NCBI GenBank assembly: GCA_002311635.1
Contig: DBZJ01000047.1
Span: 9,835 to 27,122, forward strand
Length of the DNA: 17,288 bases
Source: Syntrophaceae bacterium UBA1163
Lineage (GTDB): Bacteria; Desulfobacterota; BSN033; UBA1163
Direction: 5' to 3'
A model generated the notes under the pieces. That model was not told where the DNA came from, did not search any database, and was given only the letters and a program-made list of their open reading frames with translations. The stretch's first letter is position 1, and each line of letters opens with the position of its first letter. Both the position numbers and the translations under genes were made by a program. Positions 1-7,865 of the stretch are shown here, piece after piece.

Positions 1-2
1 TT

Positions 3-1316
3 GCTGAGATGCCGATCAAGGGAGGCGGCAACGAGTATAGCGAATACAAAAACATTAACGATGTTTGGAGAGAAGTTTATTTTGCATGGAAGCCCACAAG
101 CGCAGACAGTATCAAAATCGGAAGGCAGATCGCGATATGGGGAGAAGCTCTTACAACCCGAGTTGGTGATGTGGTCCATCCCGAGGATGACCGGTATTCG
201 CTTGCTTTTGCCAACCTTGAGGATACCCGCATACCCTCTTGGATGATCAGGGCGATCCACGACATTCCGAACATTAATTCCAGCTTAGAAGTGATCTTTA
301 ATCCAAATCTAGTAGGTGAGAGATATCGTGTCAATCAGTCCGCAACGTTTGCTGACCCTATAGGCGGTTTTACTGGAGAGAGGTTCGGTATCAATATTGA
401 ACGGCGGTTTGCGCCACCATATTCTGTTGGAAACGCTGCCTTGGGACCGCCATTCTCTACTTTTGGTGTGGTCGCTCCACCTCCTCTGTCGAGAGACTGG
501 ATTTTTAGTCCCTTCGCTCCAGGTAGTCATTGGGTTCCAACTGACATTCCGGTGTTTAAACAAAACCTTCCCAATGGCTTGGAAAGTATACGCGGTGGGT
601 TTAGAACCAACACCACAATCGAGGGATACAATTTTGGCGTTTCTTACTTCCACACGCAAAACTATGATCCAGTCAGCAAAAGAGAGGGTCTTATACCCGG
701 ACAGATTAATCCTGAAACACATCTTCCGTACAGATATTACGCCCTCGATTATCCCAACATAGACATCATTGGTGCCTATTTGAACAAGCAACTAACTGGA
801 GCCTCCCCGATCCCGGGTGTTTTGAGGGCCGACTTTATCTATGTACCAAACAAGCCTTTCAACACCTTCGATCTACGAGTGCCCGATGCTGTCGTAGACC
901 GGAGTTATATGAAATATATGGTAGCTTATGATCTCAACAGCTATTTCTATTTTTCATGGCACAAAGATGCCTCCTTCGACATTACCTTTGAACACGTTGG
1001 CGAAGTGGTGCCGAACAACAAGCAGCTGCAGTATGCCATTTACGACACAAAGTGGGTAAAATGGAACCCATCCTTTAACGTGGGTATAACGACAACCTGG
1101 CTCTATAACGAAATCTCCACCCAATTGATAGCCGGCTATTTTCCTTGGGGCAATAGCGGATTACTCATGCCGATCGTGAAATATACACCCCCATTATGGA
1201 ACCAGAAGCTTTCATTCGAACTAAGATATATCGGTGTTTTCGGGAATAATTACAAAGGCTTGGGTATATTAAATTCGAAGGACATGGTCGTTTTTACAAC
1301 CGAGTTTGATTGGTAA
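3..1316 (+). CDS. DUF1302 family outer-membrane protein, 5' end outside window
   Basis: The frame is open to the left edge, so the N-terminus and signal peptide are missing; the first in-window ATG (position 9) is not a credible start. About 437 residues are visible, against roughly 550-650 for the family as I recall it. The family hallmark sits near the visible start: IKIGRQIAIWGEA followed by RVGDVVHPEDDR. The rest is rich in aromatic residues and alternating polar/hydrophobic segments, as in a beta-barrel, and the protein ends in FTTEFDW, a terminal aromatic typical of outer-membrane barrels. DUF1302 proteins are usually encoded next to a DUF1329 protein, as here (124 bp downstream). The pair is often found in clusters for degrading hydrophobic compounds, and a role in uptake or export is inferred, not shown. 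Family assignment is fairly secure; function is unknown. Confidence 0.8.
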   Translation, partial: AEMPIKGGGNEYSEYKNINDVWREVYFAWKPTSADSIKIGRQIAIWGEALTTRVGDVVHPEDDRYSLAFANLEDTRIPSWMIRAIHDIPNINSSLEVIFNPNLVGERYRVNQSATFADPIGGFTGERFGINIERRFAPPYSVGNAALGPPFSTFGVVAPPPLSRDWIFSPFAPGSHWVPTDIPVFKQNLPNGLESIRGGFRTNTTIEGYNFGVSYFHTQNYDPVSKREGLIPGQINPETHLPYRYYALDYPNIDIIGAYLNKQLTGASPIPGVLRADFIYVPNKPFNTFDLRVPDAVVDRSYMKYMVAYDLNSYFYFSWHKDASFDITFEHVGEVVPNNKQLQYAIYDTKWVKWNPSFNVGITTTWLYNEISTQLIAGYFPWGNSGLLMPIVKYTPPLWNQKLSFELRYIGVFGNNYKGLGILNSKDMVVFTTEFDW

Positions 1317-1325
1317 TTCTTGACC

Positions 1326-1383
1326 CCCGGCAGCGGAAGGCTACGGCCCTTGGCCGGGATGGTCGCCCCGGATGGGGATTTTT
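1326..1383 (+). terminator. GC-rich inverted repeats with a short T run, possible terminator or attenuator
   Basis: Between the DUF1302 and DUF1329 genes, CCCGGC (1326-1331) can pair with GCCGGG (1353-1358), with an inner AAGG/CCTT pairing (1337-1340 and 1348-1351). A second small stem, CCCC/GGGG (1366-1369 and 1374-1377), is followed by ATTTTT. The second stem has only four pairs, so termination would be weak. It may reduce read-through from the first gene into the second. This is a by-eye call; a folding calculation would decide it. Confidence 0.35.
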
Positions 1384-1440
1384 CAGGAACGACAGACTTT
1401 GCCCGTGGTACTACACCAAGAAAAAAGGAGGAATAATAAC

Positions 1441-2679
1441 ATGACAAAGAGTATGAAGACGATTTTAGCGTTGTTTACTGCATCTTTAATTTCTTGTTTT
1501 TTATTCAGTTCGCTTTCTTTTGGCCAGGAAATACCAAAACCAGGGGAGATCATTGATAAGAGCAACTATAAGAAATATGCACATCTTATCCCCGAGGAAT
1601 TATACCCCGGGTTTGAAAACGGCTGGGGAGGATTCTGGAAGCCGATCTCATTGAAGATTGTCCCGACGAAGCCCGCTTCGCAGCCGAAGAGGTTTTTGGC
1701 TTTCTCAGAAAAGAACCGTGGCAAGTACGCCTTAGATAAGGATGGATTTATCATAGGCGGATACGATTACGAGGGTCTTCCTTTCCCAGGGGTGAGGCCA
1801 GATGACAAGGATTTCGCGACCAAATTTATGTGGAATTTCACCTATAGGTATATGAGGGACGATTGGATTGGTCCAATGACAGCATTTTCAAAAAGGAAAG
1901 GAGAACCAATAACGTTCAATATTTCAGATGAGATCATTGTCGAGTTTGTCAATCGCATGTACGATGATCCCAAGCCGAACATGAAGGACCCTATCGGCTT
2001 ACAATATGCTGAATGGATACGTTATTCGGTGCCGGTGAATGTTAGAAATTTTCAAATGTTAATATACAGGTACTTAGACCCAAGAAAGTCTGACGATACC
2101 TATTTGTATCTGCCCACTCTGAGAAGGGTTTTAAGGGGGGAAGCGGGGCAAAGATCTACTCCAATACAAGGCCAGAACCAAGCGCTCGACGATTTTCAAG
2201 GCTTCGATGGCAGGATCCAAGACTTCACTTATAAATATATCAGGGAACAAAAGTTGTTAGGTGTTGCAGACAGCAAATTGAACGTAGGACTTGTGCGCAA
2301 GCAGACGGCTCAGGCAGGGGGCGTATTGTTTTTTGACGACGACAATTGGGAGGTGAGGGACGTCTATGTCATCGATATAATACCAAAAAACGCTACCTAC
2401 CCTCAAAGCAGAAAACGAATTTATATCGACAAGGAAAATCCTACGATTTACCATGCAGCCGTCTGGGATCGGGCAGGGAACCCCTGGAAGTTTTGGAGTT
2501 TTGAGTTCGCTAAACGACCGTGCGCCGACGGGGATACAGCCAGCAGCATTGAGCACAATTTTGGACTCGATGTTCAGTTCGGATATGGCCAAACGACGAC
2601 TATGGACTATAAGTTAAACGGTCATGGTTTTAAGTACAACGATATTATGCCATCTGCTATGAGTAAAAGGGGTGAGTAA
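1441..2679 (+). CDS. DUF1329 family exported protein
   Basis: 412 residues. The ATG at 1441 is chosen because AAAGGAGG lies just upstream (about 1424-1431) and a signal peptide follows directly: Lys at 3 and 6, a hydrophobic core from about 7 to 25, and likely cleavage after Gly28 (SFG|QE). LISC at 16-19 resembles a lipobox, but the hydrophobic stretch continues beyond it, so a lipoprotein is only a second choice. The DUF1329 signature is clear in the middle: DDTYLYLPTLRRVLRG, AGQRSTP and DDFQGFDGR. The family is distantly related to LolA/LolB-type lipid-binding folds, so the protein is probably periplasmic or attached to the inner face of the outer membrane. Its neighbour upstream is the usual DUF1302 partner. 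The substrate is not known; an envelope transport role for the compound degraded by the downstream genes is inferred. Confidence 0.82.
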   Translation: MTKSMKTILALFTASLISCFLFSSLSFGQEIPKPGEIIDKSNYKKYAHLIPEELYPGFENGWGGFWKPISLKIVPTKPASQPKRFLAFSEKNRGKYALDKDGFIIGGYDYEGLPFPGVRPDDKDFATKFMWNFTYRYMRDDWIGPMTAFSKRKGEPITFNISDEIIVEFVNRMYDDPKPNMKDPIGLQYAEWIRYSVPVNVRNFQMLIYRYLDPRKSDDTYLYLPTLRRVLRGEAGQRSTPIQGQNQALDDFQGFDGRIQDFTYKYIREQKLLGVADSKLNVGLVRKQTAQAGGVLFFDDDNWEVRDVYVIDIIPKNATYPQSRKRIYIDKENPTIYHAAVWDRAGNPWKFWSFEFAKRPCADGDTASSIEHNFGLDVQFGYGQTTTMDYKLNGHGFKYNDIMPSAMSKRGE

Positions 2680-2973
2680 TTCGTCTTGTGACCTTCTGAA
2701 GGAGGGCCATGCCTGCACGAAGCGATTCGGTAAGAGCAGGCGGTTAAGGTTGTGGGCAAAGCATTAAGATTGTGGGTGTTCATCCTTCCCAGTAACTTTT
2801 GCTGCGGCTATGGGAGAATGGGAGCACAAGGTGATCTCGTAAAGGATCCGGTGCTTAGCCGTGAGTTTGCCGCCGAGGACAGTTCCGGTGTGCAATCATA
2901 CGCAGCAGATGGTCCTTACTTCCTTATGAGGTGACTTGAACAACAATCACGGGTTAAGGGGGATAAATCAAAC
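2680..2973. other. Intergenic gap between envelope pair and catabolic genes
   Basis: About 290 bp without a convincing gene. It contains a hairpin candidate (2711-2741) and, overlapping it, a 12-codon mini-ORF starting at 2709 just after GAAGGAGGG. A 60-codon frame at 2752-2934 starts with GTG, has no Shine-Dalgarno sequence and looks like chance. The ligase's own Shine-Dalgarno (AAGGGGG, 2956-2962) closes the gap. If module A has its own promoter it should lie here, but I see no clear -35/-10 pair. Confidence 0.5.
2711..2741 (+). promoter_or_regulatory. Stem-loop candidate with a GNRA-type inner loop
   Basis: GCCTGC (2711-2716) pairs with GCAGGC (2736-2741). Inside it, CGAA (2718-2721) pairs with TTCG (2726-2729) around GCGA, a GNRA tetraloop. 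No T run follows, so it is not a standard intrinsic terminator. It lies 30 bp after the DUF1329 stop and could be a 3'-end stabiliser, part of a 5' leader for module A, or chance. Confidence 0.3.
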
Positions 2974-4542
2974 ATGCAAGGGTTTCAGACAATTAAGGAA
3001 ATGTTCCTGTGGTTGGAGAAATGTTTCGGGAGCAAAGCGGCCATAGTGGATTACCCAGGAGGGAAGCGGTGGACTTTCCGAGAGTTGAATGATTACTCCA
3101 GAAGAATCTGCGCCAGTTACAAGAACGATGGGTCGGTTGCGAGAGGAGATAGAATAACCTGGCTGTCGCTGACGCCGAGGACTGACGTCATTGCGCTGAG
3201 CTTCGGCGCCCGAAAGATGGGCGCCATACCAGTGATTATTAATGCAAGAGCGAGTTTGGAGTCCGTCGCCTGGATGATCAATCATGTCGGGGCAAAGACC
3301 CTGGCCTACAGCGGTGATTGCGCGGATATCCTCAGGAAGGTGCGGGAAATAGGCATTCCCAGTGTTCGAGAATACATCGCACTTGAGGACCGAGTTGGAT
3401 TCCCGGGTGAGATCGCGATCGATGAGATATATGACCAGTATAAGTCAGCGGAGGAGCCTAACGTAGAGATTGCAGAGGATGATGATTGTTTTATCTGCTA
3501 CACTTCGGGAACGACGGGGAGGCCAAAACCGGTCTTGCACAAGGAAGGAGAGTGGTTGTGGACAAGTATGATCGTCGCATACCAATTTGGTTTGTACTAT
3601 GACGATGTTTTTCTGAATGGCATGGGTCCTGGCTTCATGGGTTGGGCCCATTCAACGTGTGGTTCTCTGCGCGCCGGCGCCAAACAGTGTTGCATCAGAT
3701 TTGTGCCGGCCACCTATCTGAAGGCCGTAACGGATGAGAGGCCAACGCACGGCATTCTTTCGCCGACCCTCGTCAGGATGTTATATCGCGATTACAGGGG
3801 GCAGAGCGACAAATTCAGACTCGATTCGTTGCGCAATGTGCTTGTTTCAGGAGAGCCGGTCACGGAGGATGTCATTGCGATGATCAAGGAAATGTTTCCT
3901 AAGCTGGTGCGGATGAGTTCCATCGGGGCGACGGAAGGCATCAGTATGACCACGGGGCCTCACAGCGCTTATTTGAAAGAGCATTGGGATACTGTCGGAA
4001 AACCCGTGCCGGGGATGTTAGCGGAGCTTCGTGATGTCGAAACTGGCGAAATCCTCACCGAGCCTAACAAACCCGGAGAGCTATACGTGAAGGGTCCGGG
4101 TTTAACATGCGGTATTTGGAATGATCCGGAAACGACCGAGAAAAACTTCCCCGGGGGATGGTGGAAAACGGGCGACCTCGTATTCATGGACAAGGACGGA
4201 TACTATTACTACTCGGGCAGATCCGATTACATGTTTAAAAGCGGAGGGATCAAAGTGTATTCCGTCGAGGTTGAGATGAACCTTAAGAAACACCCGACTG
4301 TACTGGATGCAGTCGTCGTTCCATTCCCGGACGAGACCTTCGGTTTCGTCCCATTCGCCCACATACGTAATAAGGAACCCTTAACGGCGAAGGAAATGGA
4401 CAGTTGGTGGCTGCAACAAGGGTTCGCAAGGTTTAATCGGCCTAGGGAATGGAGATTCTGGGGAGAAGAAGAATTTCCCATGGTCACTCCGGTCAAGATA
4501 GATCGAAAGAAGCTGCAGCAAATGGCGACGGCCCGGAAATAA
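2974..4542 (+). CDS. AMP-forming acyl/aryl-CoA ligase, copy A
   Basis: 522 residues, a full-length ANL-superfamily adenylating enzyme, related in general plan to benzoate-CoA ligase. It would activate a carboxylic acid with ATP and CoA in the cytoplasm. Motifs in order: P-loop YTSGTTGRPKP (176-186), the A5 region SSIGATEG, WWKTGD (A7), GRSDYMFKSGG with Gly424-Gly425 (A8 hinge), and the A10 lysine Lys508 in TPVKIDRKKL. The glycine that usually precedes the A10 lysine is Val507. The start is the ATG after AAGGGGG, with a rather long 11-nt spacing; the sequence TCAAACATGCAAGGGTTTCA is shared with copy B and supports this start. It is the first gene of module A and is followed 61 bp later by the amidohydrolase. 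The substrate cannot be read from the sequence; an aromatic or alicyclic acid is inferred from context. Confidence 0.85.
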   Translation: MQGFQTIKEMFLWLEKCFGSKAAIVDYPGGKRWTFRELNDYSRRICASYKNDGSVARGDRITWLSLTPRTDVIALSFGARKMGAIPVIINARASLESVAWMINHVGAKTLAYSGDCADILRKVREIGIPSVREYIALEDRVGFPGEIAIDEIYDQYKSAEEPNVEIAEDDDCFICYTSGTTGRPKPVLHKEGEWLWTSMIVAYQFGLYYDDVFLNGMGPGFMGWAHSTCGSLRAGAKQCCIRFVPATYLKAVTDERPTHGILSPTLVRMLYRDYRGQSDKFRLDSLRNVLVSGEPVTEDVIAMIKEMFPKLVRMSSIGATEGISMTTGPHSAYLKEHWDTVGKPVPGMLAELRDVETGEILTEPNKPGELYVKGPGLTCGIWNDPETTEKNFPGGWWKTGDLVFMDKDGYYYYSGRSDYMFKSGGIKVYSVEVEMNLKKHPTVLDAVVVPFPDETFGFVPFAHIRNKEPLTAKEMDSWWLQQGFARFNRPREWRFWGEEEFPMVTPVKIDRKKLQQMATARK

Positions 4543-4603
4543 TTCAAATTTTTACGGGTTCTATGCCCAACAAAATTGAGGCCTTCAAAGAAGGAGGCAG
4601 GTC

Positions 4604-5548
4604 ATGGTGATTGATTTTCATACCCACATTTTCACCGTGTCAATCATGGGGGAAGGCTTTTTAAAAGGGAGTGAAGGCATCTTGGAGGGTTTAGACTTTG
4701 TTGGAGTCGGGCCGACGCGAGAGGCGTGGGATGGGATGTTAAAAGAGCTGGGCTCGGCGGATCTGGATCAAATGGGAGCCGTCTATCTTCAAACGAAAAG
4801 TGAAGCGGGAATTGACAAGTCGGTTGTTTTTCATGTCGATATCGCTGGCCTTCAGGCTGACATGAATTATGTCGAAGCCAATCGATGGTTTGCAAAGTTT
4901 GCGCAAGACCACTCGGACAGGGTGATTGCCTTTGCCGGAATTGATCCCCACCGGGGCAAAGAGGGACTGAAAGTCTTCGAAAAGTCTGTAAAAGAATGGG
5001 GGATGAAAGGGCTCAAGCTGCATCCTTTGGCCTGTGAGTTCTTTCCTAATGACAAACAGTTTTATCCGTACTATGCGAAAGCGATGGGGTTAGGTGTTCC
5101 TGTGCTCTTCCATACCGGGCCCGTTGGCCATATGAAAATGAACTACAGCAATCCTGTTTTTATTGATGAGGTGGCAGCTGATTTCCCAGAACTCAAAATT
5201 ATCCTTGCCCATATCGCAGATCCGTGGATCAAAGAATCGATATCGATCGTTACGAGGAGAGCGAATACGTATCTTGATATCTCCGGCGGGCAAATACTTT
5301 TTCGGACTGAGCCTGATCGGTTTTATCGTACCTTAAAACTGCTCCTCCGGTCTCCGGCGAGAAAAAGGGTGCTTTTTGCAACGGATACATTAGGTACTGC
5401 CAACAGCTTTTTTGTTTCCGATGCGGAATGGGTAAGAGTGGTCAAGGGCCTCGCTAGCAGTAGGTACTCTGCGGACATACCTGTTGATCAAAATGATGTT
5501 GACAATCTGATGGCTGGAAATGCCAAAAGGCTTTTAGGCCTTATATAG
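4604..5548 (+). CDS. Amidohydrolase-2 family metal-dependent hydrolase or decarboxylase
   Basis: 314 residues of the amidohydrolase-related TIM-barrel type (the family that includes ACMSD and gamma-resorcylate decarboxylase). The metal-site pattern is visible: HTH at 6-8, LKLHP with His140, LFHTG with His170, LAHIADPW with His203, and ATDT with Asp261, where many relatives have GSD. GAAGGAGG precedes the ATG at good spacing. Members either hydrolyse C-N or C-C bonds or decarboxylate without oxygen. In this setting, cleaving a cyclic or beta-keto intermediate or removing a ring carboxylate is plausible, but the sequence does not decide. It lies between the CoA ligase and the ferredoxin of module A. 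Only a stub of it survives in module B (15740-15811), so the function is not needed twice. Confidence 0.8.
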   Translation: MVIDFHTHIFTVSIMGEGFLKGSEGILEGLDFVGVGPTREAWDGMLKELGSADLDQMGAVYLQTKSEAGIDKSVVFHVDIAGLQADMNYVEANRWFAKFAQDHSDRVIAFAGIDPHRGKEGLKVFEKSVKEWGMKGLKLHPLACEFFPNDKQFYPYYAKAMGLGVPVLFHTGPVGHMKMNYSNPVFIDEVAADFPELKIILAHIADPWIKESISIVTRRANTYLDISGGQILFRTEPDRFYRTLKLLLRSPARKRVLFATDTLGTANSFFVSDAEWVRVVKGLASSRYSADIPVDQNDVDNLMAGNAKRLLGLI

Positions 5549-5595
5549 GGTATCGGAAAGGAAGTGTTGATTTACAATTGTCGTTTGGAATGAAG

Positions 5596-5631
5596 GTGCT
5601 CACAACTGTGAGGTGTCCTTGCACAGAGCAC
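5596..5631 (+). promoter_or_regulatory. Overlapping inverted repeats upstream of the ferredoxin gene
   Basis: CTCACA (5599-5604) and TGTGAG (5607-5612) form a near-continuous palindrome. The overlapping GTGCTC (5596-5601) can instead pair with GAGCAC (5626-5631). The two pairings exclude each other. The element sits in the 132-bp gap between the amidohydrolase and the ferredoxin, about 50 bp before the latter. It could be an operator or an RNA switch point, or chance. Confidence 0.25.
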
Positions 5632-5680
5632 GGAAAGGGACAAACAATCGTACGTAGAAAAAAGAAAATGGAGGTGGCCC

Positions 5681-5896
5681 ATGGAGAGGGTAAAGATTGA
5701 CTTGGATGCTTGTAACAAATGTAAGATCTGCGTGGACGCATGTTTTGTTGACGTGATTCGCTGGGATGAGAAACAAGGGGTACCGGTGGCTGCTTATCCA
5801 GAAGATTGTGTCTGGTGTTATGCCTGCGAGATCGCTTGTCCTGTTCAGTGCATTGAGGTTGTGCCCGGTACACCGCGCTTTGTGGAACCCTATTAG
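5681..5896 (+). CDS. Small 2x[4Fe-4S] ferredoxin, AprB-like
   Basis: 71 residues with two cluster motifs: Cys11, 14, 17, 21 and Cys43, 46, 49, 53, plus an extra Cys57. The second motif, DCVWCYACEIACP, closely resembles the CWECYSC-type motif of adenylylsulfate reductase subunit B (AprB). The first motif lacks the proline that usually follows the fourth cysteine. GGAGGTGG lies just upstream of the ATG. True AprB is about twice this length, with a tail that wraps round AprA; that tail is absent. The protein is encoded 103 bp before an AprA/FrdA-type flavoprotein, so it is most likely its electron-transfer partner. No second copy is present before the other flavoprotein gene at 15813, so one ferredoxin may serve both. 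Confidence 0.85.
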   Translation: MERVKIDLDACNKCKICVDACFVDVIRWDEKQGVPVAAYPEDCVWCYACEIACPVQCIEVVPGTPRFVEPY

Positions 5897-5999
5897 CAAT
5901 TCCGACGACGAAGGGGAAAGCGAGGCTTCTTGTTCCAAAGGCAAAGGTAGGTTCGTTATCGCAATGTAAAAAAGCGCGAGAAAAGAAAGGAGCTCCGAT

Positions 6000-7700
6000 A
6001 TGGCTAAAATAGAGGATTTGGGAGAGGTGATCTCCACAGATGTGCTTATCGTTGGGGGTGGTATTAGCGGCCTTGTGGCGGCGGTCAAAGCCAAGGAAGA
6101 ATCATCGAAGGTGGAAGTCCTTTTGGTTGACAAGCAGACCATTGGCTGGTCGGGAAAGGCACCCAAGGGAGGGGGCTTTACGTTGGTGCTGACGGAGGGG
6201 GAGGACGCGGATGATTTTGTTGAATATCATGTCAGAAACATTGGGTATTATCTGAACGACCAGGAACTATTATATTCGTGGGTGACCCAAATGTACGCAG
6301 CGGTTGAGCAGCTTTCGGCGTGGGGAGTAAGGGTACCAAAGAATGCGGACGGAAAGTTGAATACCATGAAATGTCCCCTTTTTGATCCTCGGTTCAAGTA
6401 TAAGTGGTCGATTGCTGGCATCGATCTGGATGTCCTTTTCCCGTTACGGGCGAGGGCCCGCAAAACGGGAGTGAAGACGCTGAACAAGATTCAGGTGGTT
6501 GAGCTTCTGAAGCAGGATGACCGGATTGTAGGAACAGTCGGCTTCAATCTGATCGATGGCCGCTTCTATATTATCAAGGCAAAGGCCACCATATTGGCGA
6601 ATGGTAGTTGCAACTATAAGGCAAAGAGGATGTGGCACTCCGGTTGCGGTGATGGTATCGGTGCAGCTTATCGTGCCGGGGCGGAGATAAGGAACGCTGA
6701 ATTCGGTAATTTCTTCGACGTTCACCGGAAGGATAATGACGGGCCGGCCTTCGACTATACTGCTCTCTATAATGCCTTGGGCGAGAACATCTCCCTGCGA
6801 TACATCCCCGTGCCACGATCCGATATTCCTTCGGAGCTTGTCTTGGGGATGGAAAAAGAGGTCAAGGAGGGCAGGGGACCGATCTATTTCGACCCATCCG
6901 CGGTCCCCGATCTCTTTAAGCCTCTAAGTGATTGGCCCCGGCCAAATTTCCACAATTTTTTTGGACGAACGATTTCTAAGGAGCTTAAATACGGAGCACC
7001 TCCATCGGCAAGGGTAGAGGTTTCAGTGGCCCTCAATGCCGAGCTTTCGCCTATTCGAGTAGACCATGAGATGAAAACCAGCCTTGCCGGTCTGTGGGCC
7101 ATCGGAGACACCAGCCAAATGGGTTCGGCTATTGTCGGAGCGGTGTATTCGCCCCCCGCTATGATCAGGGGCATTGGTCTGGGTTTGGCCACACGTTCCG
7201 GGATGTGGGGAGGTTCATCCGCCGCCCGTTTTGCCTCTCAGGCATCAGCGCCTAAGGTTAGCGAAGGGGAAGTAAAGCGGTTGAAAGAGGTGATATTTGC
7301 TCCGATGGGGCGCACCAAGGGATTTTCTGCTGAAGAAACCATTTATGGCATACAGGATGTCATGTGTCGGGTTCAATATAACCTACGCAGGAGCAAAGAG
7401 CGGTTGGAGGAGGGTCTGTCCAAGATCGAGAAAGTGCAGCAGAGATTACCGGAGTTGTGGGCGAAGGACGGTCACGGTCTGGGTAAGTGTCATGAGGCGA
7501 GGAATATCGCCGTATGCGGTGAGATGACCTTAAGGGCGGCTTTGACGAGGACAGAAAGCAGGGGGACACATTTCCGGGAGGACTATCCGAATCGGGACGA
7601 CAAGAATTGGCTCAAGTGGACGATCATCAGAGAGAAGTCGGGGAAGATGGTTGTTTCTACCGAGCCGGTACCTATAGAAAAATACAAGTTCAAACCGTAA
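6000..7700 (+). CDS. AprA/FrdA-like FAD-dependent oxidoreductase, copy A
   Basis: 566 residues of the succinate dehydrogenase/fumarate reductase flavoprotein superfamily. Dinucleotide-binding motif VGGGISGL (18-25) with the ribose-binding acid at Asp44 (LLVDK); WHSGCGDGIGAAYRAGAEIRN from 212, matching the HxxTGDG region of the family; GRGPIYFD (291-298); GLWAIGD (364-370), which closes the FAD site; then a helical C-terminal part from about 430. AAAGGAG precedes the start. The stretch SDIPSEL (274-280), where fumarate reductases carry DVVxRA with the proton-donor arginine, has no arginine, so simple fumarate or succinate chemistry is unlikely. Together with the preceding AprB-like ferredoxin it looks like a reworked AprBA-type unit serving an organic, perhaps CoA-bound, substrate. 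The exact reaction is unknown. Residues from about 406 on are almost identical to copy B at the DNA level. Confidence 0.8.
   Translation: MAKIEDLGEVISTDVLIVGGGISGLVAAVKAKEESSKVEVLLVDKQTIGWSGKAPKGGGFTLVLTEGEDADDFVEYHVRNIGYYLNDQELLYSWVTQMYAAVEQLSAWGVRVPKNADGKLNTMKCPLFDPRFKYKWSIAGIDLDVLFPLRARARKTGVKTLNKIQVVELLKQDDRIVGTVGFNLIDGRFYIIKAKATILANGSCNYKAKRMWHSGCGDGIGAAYRAGAEIRNAEFGNFFDVHRKDNDGPAFDYTALYNALGENISLRYIPVPRSDIPSELVLGMEKEVKEGRGPIYFDPSAVPDLFKPLSDWPRPNFHNFFGRTISKELKYGAPPSARVEVSVALNAELSPIRVDHEMKTSLAGLWAIGDTSQMGSAIVGAVYSPPAMIRGIGLGLATRSGMWGGSSAARFASQASAPKVSEGEVKRLKEVIFAPMGRTKGFSAEETIYGIQDVMCRVQYNLRRSKERLEEGLSKIEKVQQRLPELWAKDGHGLGKCHEARNIAVCGEMTLRAALTRTESRGTHFREDYPNRDDKNWLKWTIIREKSGKMVVSTEPVPIEKYKFKP
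7216..7475 (+). repeat. 260-bp direct repeat, copy 1 (inside flavoprotein A)
   Basis: This stretch aligns without gaps to 17029-17288 with five mismatches (about 98% identical by hand count), and the last 137 bp (7339-7475) match perfectly. The flanking sequence just to the left is unrelated between the copies. It lies within coding sequence and looks like a recent gene-conversion tract between paralogues. Confidence 0.9.
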
Positions 7701-7771
7701 GAGGACGCCTGAGGAAATATACGGAGATAAGTAAGCGAAGGATTCTTGGAAACACGTAAACGAAAGCCTGT

Positions 7772-7783
7772 GGTGATATCACC
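7772..7783. promoter_or_regulatory. Perfect 12-bp palindrome upstream of the MFS gene
   Basis: GGTGATATCACC is fully self-complementary and lies 82 bp before the MFS start codon, in the 165-bp gap after flavoprotein A. The flanks add GTGGTG (7770-7775) facing CACCAC. This could be a dimeric repressor site or chance; no regulator gene is visible in the window. Confidence 0.25.
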
Positions 7784-7865
7784 TTCCGGCACCACACATC
7801 GATCAGTACAATCGTGAGCGGATACAGGAAGGATCAGGTATGCCACATGACGTAGGTGATCGACG

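Noticed and set aside
2752..2934. 60-codon + strand frame with a hydrophobic N-terminus and GTG start
   Set aside because: It has no Shine-Dalgarno, no recognisable family and lies in an ordinary intergenic gap; a chance frame is more likely.
5600..6166. 188-codon - strand frame opposite the ferredoxin and flavoprotein start
   Set aside because: It is antisense to well-supported genes with cysteine and FAD motifs; a similar antisense frame appears opposite flavoprotein B simply because the DNA is homologous.
5681..7700. Dissimilatory sulfate reduction (true aprBA)
   Set aside because: The ferredoxin lacks the AprB tail, the flavoprotein is short, and no sulfur genes are adjacent; CoA ligase and amidohydrolase neighbours fit carbon catabolism.
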